A program made the position numbers and the translations under genes. From assembly GCA_025738555.1 (NCBI GenBank), contig JAOVFP010000022.1:2070448-2134447 (forward strand): a DNA stretch of 64,000 nucleotides, in the 5' to 3' direction. The notes below the pieces were generated by a model, which saw nothing but the letters and a program-made list of their open reading frames with translations, ran no database searches and was not told where the DNA came from. Position 1 is the first letter of the stretch, and the number at the start of each line of letters is the position of its first letter. The stretch comes from Cyathus striatus (Eukaryota > Basidiomycota > Agaricomycetes > Agaricales > Nidulariaceae). Positions 56,452 through 64,000 of this stretch are shown here, in pieces.

Positions 56452-57398
56452 CACACCTATACATATACATACCTGGAGAATATTGAGAAAATATACCTAC
56501 AATGCAATACAATGCGTAGGCAGAGTGTGAGGCTGATTCCTCGATTCTAGATAGTATACAACTTTGATAATCATCAGCGTCATAAAAATGGAGTGCAGAT
56601 AGATATCGTATAAATCCTTACGGTTGGTTTGAGATGAAAGTAATGAGTAAGAAGGTTGGAACTTAGAGGTTAGTAAAAATGGAATGGCCCCATGACGAGG
56701 CCTCTGTCGGAGTACAAAGTGGTTTAAATTTTTCCATGTTACATGTTTATGTCACAATGTTTCTCACCATGCCTTAAATTTATCACGATTCACGCGGCTT
56801 CCGTCAGTGGTCACAATACTTACCTTGACAATTCCGAGTCTCTACTCCTTTTCTACTAATAGCAAACTAATAGGGATATGCATCAACTGTAACGACGTGA
56901 CGCAGTGAAGCCTTCTAAGTCTTCTGTATGCGTTATATCCACGTTGAATGCTCCGTAATCGATCGGTAATCGACGCTCTCATCCCAAAATACGTCCGACC
57001 TGTTCGTATGAGACGACTTGGGAGAAGTTCCCGGCAGTGACTCGAGTCTACTGTCTGTATTATTCATCGACATTTTATCTTCAAATTGCGTTAGTTTTCG
57101 TTTCTATCTCCACTTTGCCGTCGGCTCCACGGATCATATGCCTTTAGTAGGCGGCAAGTCAAAAGCAAAAAGTGCGTACCATATGATGGACTATCATCTC
57201 CTCCTAACTTAACTCACCGCAAGCGTGTGACTCACTCGCGTACTAAGCAGATCAGGGAAATAAATATATCTCTTTCCGCCTGATTCCCGTGGTGCGTTAG
57301 GTCTGCAGGAAACCCATTCGAGAAGAGCATCTTGATCTCCTATAGTCTATCATCTCGCTCCCCTCGAACCTACAACGACGTGCATTTCACTTAAAGCA
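56452..57398. other. Intergenic region
   Basis: No gene or element was recognised. This is the boundary between the pseudo-NACHT array and the MFS pair. Confidence 0.5.
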
Positions 57399-60067
57399 AT
57401 GTCCAAGTCTAATGTACACGGTCGTCCCTCCCCAACCATGACACTCTCTTCCTTGGAACATGTCTCCGTCGTTCCTCTCGAAGATGTCCAGGAACCAGCT
57501 CTTGATCCACGACCTAGTCTCAACTCTCATGAGTTGCACCAGAAGCCAAGCCATCTTACACACCAGCCTTCCACTGGTACGATAGTTGACCATGGAGCGG
57601 GGAATAGTAGTGGGAGCGAGAAAGAAAAGGACCTAGAGAAGTCACAGGTTGAAGTCCAGGTCATGAAGAATAGTAGCCCACTCTATGTGTGTCCTCGATT
57701 TTCCAGTTTGGTCTGTATGCGATTGATGGCGTCCCTTGTAGATTGACTGGGAACACGGCGACCCTCGAAACCCTGCCAACTTCCCTAGAAGTAAAAAGTG
57801 GGTAATCACTGCGGTAGCTTGTTTCTCAACTCTAATAGCATGTATGTTTCTCCCCTTCGCCCTTCGCCCTTCGCCCATTACCTCCTAAACTCACAATCAC
57901 ATTATAGCATGCACTTCATCCGCATATGCAATAGGTTATGGCTCCATGACGCGTGATCTCCAATGTTCCGTCTTCCAAGCCACAATTGGACTGGCTGTGT
58001 ATTGTCTCGGGTTTGGAGTTGTTCCTCTGGTGTCAGCAAGTTTCAGTGAAGAATTTGGACGACAGCCGCTGTACGTTTGCAGTGGGATAGGTTTTATCCT
58101 GATGTATTTGATGATAGCCTTGTGAGTGCTTTCTATTCATTGCTGCGGCATCATGATGGGCGGGGAACCACTTCGTGGGTTCCGTCCCTACTGCGAGCCG
58201 ACGAAGTGGAGCGCCGTCGGCGCAGAATGTGGGATTTCACATTCGTACCCATCGCGTCCGCACTCGGATGTTGAGTCAGCTTTTAAAGTCTGATTCAGCA
58301 AGCGATCCGTCTTGAGCTCTGTCAGAGTTGTCGGTATAACTTATTCTCCTCTTGCTTCTATCGCTAAGGGCCAGCCGCCAGGGTGACGGACTGTGACTGA
58401 TTGCCGATCTACTTTAGAGCTAAAAATATACAGACTGTTATTGTTGCGCGATTCCTGCAAGGCGCGTTTGGATCAACGGCAGCCACGATGGTGGGAGGTA
58501 CCGTAGCAGATCTATGGTCTGCTAAGGAGTAAGTGGCTAAAGAAAGATTTTGGGGGACATGTAACTATGGATGCTGATGTTGATGGCAGACGTGGGCTGC
58601 CAATGTCACTGTTTGCTATTGCGGGCGTGGGAGGGAATGGTCTTGGTCCATTCATTGCTGGTCTAATAGAAGGCAACCCAAAGCTCGAGTGGAAATGGAT
58701 AGAATGGATTCTGATGATGTTCGTATTTTTGCTTTTAACACATCGATTAATCTTAACCTTATTAAAATACAGAATAACTGGTTTGTACCTCGTCCTGTTG
58801 GTTGCCTTCCTCCGCGAAACACGCGCCAGCGTAATTTTAACGCGTATAGCAAAAAATATAAGGAAGGAAACTGGTGATTCCAGGTATCGTGCACGTGTAG
58901 AGGATGAAAGGGCAAGTTTGAGGACCTTAATTTGGATATCATGCACAAGGCCTGTTTGTGAGTCGACTATGAGCTCGTTTTTCTGATGCGGACTTGAAGG
59001 GGACTGACGGATTCAACTTTAGATTTAATGTTTACTGAGCCTGTGGTTGCTAGTTTCAGCGTAAGTTCTTTCAATTTGTTGGTTATTCGTGTGAATGCTA
59101 ATGTTCCTAGTTGTGGATTGGTTTTGCTTGGGGTGTGACTTATGTATTCGTCCAGTAAGATTCTTATTTTGATGTTATATTTCTTTTTTAACTTTGTAAT
59201 AGATCCATTTCCGGAGTTTTCAGAAATCTTCACCACTTCAGCGTCAGCGAAATAGGCTGTGTTTTCCTCAGTGTATTTATTGGAACGACTATAGGATTCA
59301 TTTTAAATTATTATCAGGAATATCTGTACCGGTAACTTCAACCATTTTTATGATGTTTTAACTGTTCTAACGTTAGGTATTCGATCTCAGAGAAAACGTG
59401 CCTGAACGTGGACCCGAAGCCCGTCTCTATTCTGCATGCGCTGCAGCAATTGTGTTTCCTGTTAGCATGTTTGTTTATGCGTGGTGCTCATTTAGTCATG
59501 TTCATTGGATTGCATTGGCGATTTCTATCACCGTAAGGTTTTTCATACTGAAACCCTTACATGTACATTTCAAACTAAACAACCTTTGAAGGTCTTCATG
59601 GTCGCAGTCTTTACCATGTATTTAGCCGTATTCTCGTATTTGGCGGATTGGTATGTTCAATTCTCTTAATTGGACTCCATACGACTTATAAGCGAACAGT
59701 TACGGTCCCTTTGCTTCGTCGGCCCTGGCCGGTCAAAGTCTTGCTCGTTCGTCTATTTTTATCCCTCCAGTTTGATCCGCAATTGACGTCGCGGGTGTTG
59801 TAGGAAACATTACAGCAACAACTTTCCCCCTGTTCACAAACCATATGTACGCGCAATTAGATTATAAATGGGCAAATACCCTTTTTGGCTGTATAGCCGC
59901 TCTTATGATACCTATACCATATGTGAGCTCCTTTCCTATTGTTTGGTATTATTGATAAATTGACATCGTTGCAGGTATTGTTCTTCTACGGGCCACAAAT
60001 TCGCATGAAGAGTAGGTTCTCGCGAATGGTAATAGAAGCGGAACAGAAAGCTGCCGAAAAGAAATAA
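57399..60067 (+). CDS. MFS transporter 1 (DHA1-like)
   Basis: Multi-exon proton antiporter-type transporter, 12 predicted membrane helices. The N-terminal cytosolic part starts MSKSNVHGRPS. After an intron come DWEHGDPRNPANFPRSKKW, AVACFSTLIA, QATIGLAVYCLGFGVVPLVS, SFSEEFGRQPLYV (MFS motif A) and KNIQTVIVARFLQGAFGS. The loop LRETRASVILTRIAKNIRKE and the RGPEARLYSACAAAIVFP block are typical of basidiomycete DHA1-family drug or polyamine transporters. An intron of 57 nt (GTTCGT...TTGTAG) splits SLAR and NITATTFPLF. The end is EKK-TAA at 60067. The intron at 58122-58417 is 296 nt against 67 nt in the paralog. Substrate unknown. Confidence 0.85.
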
Positions 60068-61437
60068 TAATATATCTATTTTATACTGTAAAGTTTATCA
60101 TCTCTCCTCACGCCAACCAATTATCTGTACTGACTTGTGGATGCCGGTAAACAGGTAGTTTTTAGACCTTGTGGATACACATAAGTAAATGGTGATATAT
60201 TGATAACTTAGTATGTATATATGTACTATTGTACCTGCATCCTGTAAGTAAAGAAATGAATGCGGTGGATATATGCTCGTATAATTCTCTATTCCGATAA
60301 ATGCCAGCACCGAATAAAGTGATGCCTCAACATAGTATTGTATATCGGAATATGGAAGCCAAAAGAAATCAAGAGTCGGAGGGTGGGATGGGTTTGTTTG
60401 TTGTTGTGGATTATGGTCGGGCATTAATTCCGTCTCAGTTAACTTCCCGTCGCTAGAATCCGTCTCGAGGGCCCACATTTGGCCCACATCGTCATTGCGT
60501 CGACTCTAACCCTAACTCTGTTCTTGAAAGCTTGAAGTCTGAAGCTCAATTAATTGCTGTGCCGTTGGAATGACACTGAACACATAAGAGTGCAAGAACG
60601 AGGTAAAAATCTAATAATAGCTCCGGCTTACTGACGTTATTCAGTCAATACGCTCCTACAGGCTCCTACACTCTCGCAATGCGTATACGTGCCAGGCATG
60701 CCGCATCCGTTTCTTCGACAGTACGTATTGCTATCACTAGTGCGTTCCTCGCGGACGCACGTGGCGCCCAAGATGCTTTTGCCCATTGGATCATTTTCCG
60801 AAATTTGAATCTTATCGAACGAAATGCCGTATTCCATGGAATGCATTCAAAACACTCACTCAGGCTACCATTCGTCAGAAATTCAGTATCCTTCATACAT
60901 ACCATGCAAGGTTAGGCAATTGCTGAGTAAAATCAAAGTGGAACCAAAGTGGAACTGAGCAAAGGCGAGCCGCAGTTCCTTGGATGGCTCTTCAACGGGG
61001 AATCACGTGGGTGGGTGCGTATTGTTCTTCCCTGTCCCACATGAAATTGCTGAAACAACAGATAGGCCTACTCCATTTGGCTCGGAAACCCACCTCGGGG
61101 AGTCAATCCATTCCACCCATTCCTTCCGTCTCCTGGATATCATCGTTACCCTGATATTTTTGTCTTGGCTCGGTATTGTCAGCCTAGTGGATTGAGTCAT
61201 ATCTCCCCGATGCTCTAAACATATCCTTGCGGTGTTCTGCGTTTAATCCAATGTACCGCACCTTTCGTCAAGCGAGCCGAGCGTAAATTGTGTGTTAGTA
61301 TTGGCGACTCGATTTATAAAGCACCATTTCCAGACCTTGGAGTTTTCTTATCCCCCACTGACCGTAGCTTCTTCTCCTCTCATTCGCCCGTATAAAGATC
61401 ACCACAGATTCAACGATAGCAACAGGCCTTTGAGGAC
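60068..61437. other. Intergenic region
   Basis: No convincing gene. Open frames at 60098-60487 and 60666-60915 have no motif. The 3' end holds the promoter of MFS2. Confidence 0.5.
61391..61397 (+). promoter_or_regulatory. TATA box of MFS2
   Basis: TATAAAG lies 41-47 nt upstream of the ATG at 61438, preceded by a C-rich stretch. The distance allows a short 5' UTR. Confidence 0.5.
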
Positions 61438-63861
61438 ATGGATCCGAAAGCACTAGAAGCTGGCGAGATATCTGCCACCGCGACCATTGTGGACAACGAG
61501 CTTGAAGGTCTTACAACACGATCTCTGAATGAAATCCTAGAGCCTGTAGATCCAAGAATTGGCCCCGATGATGTCCCTCATGCTGAAGAACTCGACGAAG
61601 GATTATACAGGCAGATGAGCAATCTTGTACGCGCGCCGACACAAAACTCTTCGCGGACTGCATCTGTCTCGGGCCATCGTGAGAAATCTGCGACTTCCTC
61701 AGTGACCGGAAAGAAGAATGATGTCATCTATGTATGGTGGTTTTCGTGACTTTCACAATCAACTGCACACTAACGTGCCTTGCACAACAGGTTGAATTTG
61801 AGGAAGGGGACCGGCGTAATCCAATCAACTTTTCCAATCGGAAAAAATGGGCCATAACAGCCCTAGCCTGTTTCTCCACCTTACTTGCTTGTACGTGCCG
61901 TTTTCCGAGCACAAGGGATTATTATATCTAACTTTAGCTATTTGGTGCTTCCAGCATCCACATCATCTACATATAGCATGGGGTACGCTAGTATGACCCG
62001 CGATCTCAACTGTACAGAGTTTCAAGCGACTATCGGGCTGTCTACCTATGTTCTTGGATTCGCAGTCGTCCCATTGGTCACTGCGTCGCTTAGTGAAGAA
62101 TTCGGACGAATGCCACTCTACGTCATTTCTGGCATCGGTTTCCTCATAATGTATCTCATGGTTGCTTTGTACGTTATAGTTTCGTTGTCGGAGGAGTGCT
62201 GCGATGTACTAATCTTCTATTTCTCGCCCGTAAAGATCAAAGAATATTCAGACAGTGATCATTGCTCGATTCCTTCAGGGCGGTTTTGGATCTACGGGAT
62301 CTACGATGGTGGGAGGTACCGTGGCTGACATATGGTCAGCAAGCGAGTACGTTGTCTAGTGATATTTTGTGTACTTTCGGATGATAACCGTGATTGTTTA
62401 AGACGTGGACTCCCAATGGCACTCTTTGCGTTGATGGCCGTAGGAGGAAATGGTATCGGACCATTTGTTGGTGGGTGGATAGAAGCAAACCCAAAACTGG
62501 AATGGCGGTGGATACAATGGATACAGATGATGTAAGCTTATTTATAATTTCGTTTAGAACGCGCTTGACATATCGACGAAAATTTAGCATTTGTGGATTA
62601 TACATTGTCCTCATTCCCGTCGTTTTACGTGAAACACGGGCCTCGGTCATGCTCGCTAAAATGGCAAAGAAAATTAGAAAGCGGACGGGAGATAACAGGT
62701 ATCGCGCTAGGGTGGAAGATGAACGTGCAAGCTTGAAGTCTCTGATCTTAATTTCATGCACACGCCCTGTTTGTATGTTTTCATGCCTCGTTTACTTTAA
62801 CAAAGGTGCTGACCGCGTTACTAATAGATCTGATGGTCACAGAGATGGTTGTTTTAAGCTTCAGTGTGCGTCTTTCATTGTTATATAGGGCAACTAGTTT
62901 TTCTAATTTCTTATTCAGTTATGGATTGGATTTGCCTGGGGAGTGCTATATGTCATGGTGGAGTACGTGTCTATCGTTTCTTGTTCGTAAAGCTTTCACT
63001 TATGCCTCAATAGATCTATTTCCGGAATTTTCCATGACTTGCATAATTTTACCATTAGCCAAATCGGTTGTGCGTTCATTACAATGTCGTACGTACATTT
63101 CTTGTGAGATTCGGTATCTTTCTGACGAGATACCGTAGAATCGGAGCTCTCATTGGGTTCGCCTCAAACTTTTACCAAGAGCATCTTTACCGGTATGTTC
63201 AGTCTGAAATTTTACACTGAAACTCCCTTACCGATCGGCAACAGCAAACATTTCCCGACACGAGGGCCTGAAGCGCGGTTATATTCCGCATGTTTTGTGG
63301 CCATTTTGTTGCCTATTAGCATGTTTATCTACGCATGGTGCTCTTACTCACACGTGCATTGGATCTCCCTTTGTATCGCGATAACTGTGAGTCCCCCTGA
63401 AATAATCTGTAATGATTTCAACTGATAGTCATGATTCGCAGATATTCGTCGCATGCGTATTCCATATCTACCTGGCAGTCTTCTCTTATCTTGCTGACTG
63501 GTGAGTGATGCTTTGTTCTCCCGCTCGTGATCATGACGCTAATCTATGGAGTATTAGTTACGGTCCCTTTGCGTCGTCCGCATTGGCAGGACAAAGTCTT
63601 GCACGAAACATCTCGGGCACCGTATTCCCTCTATTCACCCATCAGATGTACGCAAGATTAACGTACAAGTGGGCCAACACCTTATTCGGTTTTCTTGCGT
63701 GCCTTATGGCTCCTATTCCATTCGTAAGTTTATCTCACAAGAGATTTACTCGTGAACTGAATGACTGATAAATATCATAGGTTCTGTTCTTCTACGGACC
63801 AAAAATCCGCTCGAAGAGCAAGTTCTCTAGAATGGTAATGGAGGCCGGCCAAAAGAAGTAA
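61438..63861 (+). CDS. MFS transporter 2 (DHA1-like)
   Basis: Tandem paralog of MFS1 in the same orientation, 1.4 kb downstream. It starts MDPKALEAGEISATATIVDN and, after an intron ending CAACAG near 61792, continues VEFEEGDRRNPINFSNRKKW, ALACFSTLLA, YSMGYASMTRDLNC, SLSEEFGRMPLYV (motif A) and KNIQTVIIARFLQGGFGS. It then has RGLPMALFALMAVGGNGIG, LRETRASVMLAKMAKKIRKR, RGPEARLYSACFVAILLP and YGPFASSALAGQSLARNISG, ending RMVMEAGQKK-TAA. Introns fall at the same places as in MFS1, except the intron that splits SLAR/NIT there, which is absent here. Predicted plasma-membrane exporter; substrate unknown. Confidence 0.87.
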
Positions 63862-64000
63862 TTCAAAAACTTTAGGGGAATTTAGACATACATAGATCTC
63901 GCCTCGTGGGGACATGAAGCATTTACACTTTCATTAATACTTATACGGCTGAACTTCGGACATTAATCACATTGCATATAGAGCACCTACCATCATTAGA

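Overview
The window is genomic DNA of a filamentous basidiomycete, most likely an Agaricomycete (mushroom-forming fungus). The evidence is protein-coding genes cut by 50-60 nt GT-AG introns, domain families known mainly from these fungi (DUF6533, DUF4470, DUF4246, NACHT-like proteins with a mushroom-type first exon), and heavy transposon load. I cannot name the species.

Layout. 0-10.3 kb is a Helitron rolling-circle transposon on the minus strand (proline/RGG-rich N-terminus, HUH/Y2 Rep, PIF1-type helicase). It has two in-frame TGA codons and is flanked by two copies of a module that folds into a series of perfect hairpins. 11.0-12.7 kb is a decayed secreted-protein gene interrupted by a 766 bp solo LTR. 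16.0-20.6 kb holds a DUF4470 gene (+) and a DUF4246 gene (-) with an apparent 1-nt frameshift. 21.8-31.7 kb is one broken gene of the family described below, split by a complete 8.26 kb Ty3/gypsy chromovirus (481 bp LTRs, GGTTG target duplication, itself carrying a nested solo LTR) and by a second solo LTR. 31.9-35.8 kb holds a DUF6533 membrane protein gene and a flavin-reductase-like gene. 36.9-56.5 kb is a tandem array of seven more copies of the family, interspersed with decayed fragments of neighbouring genes (flavin reductase, MFS transporter, SET protein), a 418 bp TIR element, another solo LTR and an intact SET-domain gene. 57.4-63.9 kb holds two tandem MFS transporter genes.

The most interesting system is the eight-copy family. 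Each intact member (about 386-390 aa) has a short first exon carrying a mushroom-NLR-like motif (SFxxAHxFxIxNSTFIDN), a phase-1 intron, a body that aligns by eye with the NACHT NTPase core, two membrane segments, and a near-invariant RPWDVHGREE tail. The P-loop (GxxxxGKS) is missing, and the Walker-B region reads DCIDC where NACHT proteins have DxxDEC. I infer a membrane-anchored pseudo-NTPase family derived from NLR/STAND proteins. Four copies are intact (36.9, 38.6, 46.2 and 55.2 kb) and four are broken by different lesions, a birth-and-death pattern typical of recognition or incompatibility loci.

A second theme is decay by C-to-T change. Nearly all stops in the gypsy element and Helitron are TGA at sites where CGA is plausible, and the two gypsy LTRs differ by about 16 substitutions, all transitions, several of them CA/TG pairs. 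This fits methyl-CpG deamination. The gypsy element also shows a Tf1-like self-priming arrangement supported by three independent landmarks.
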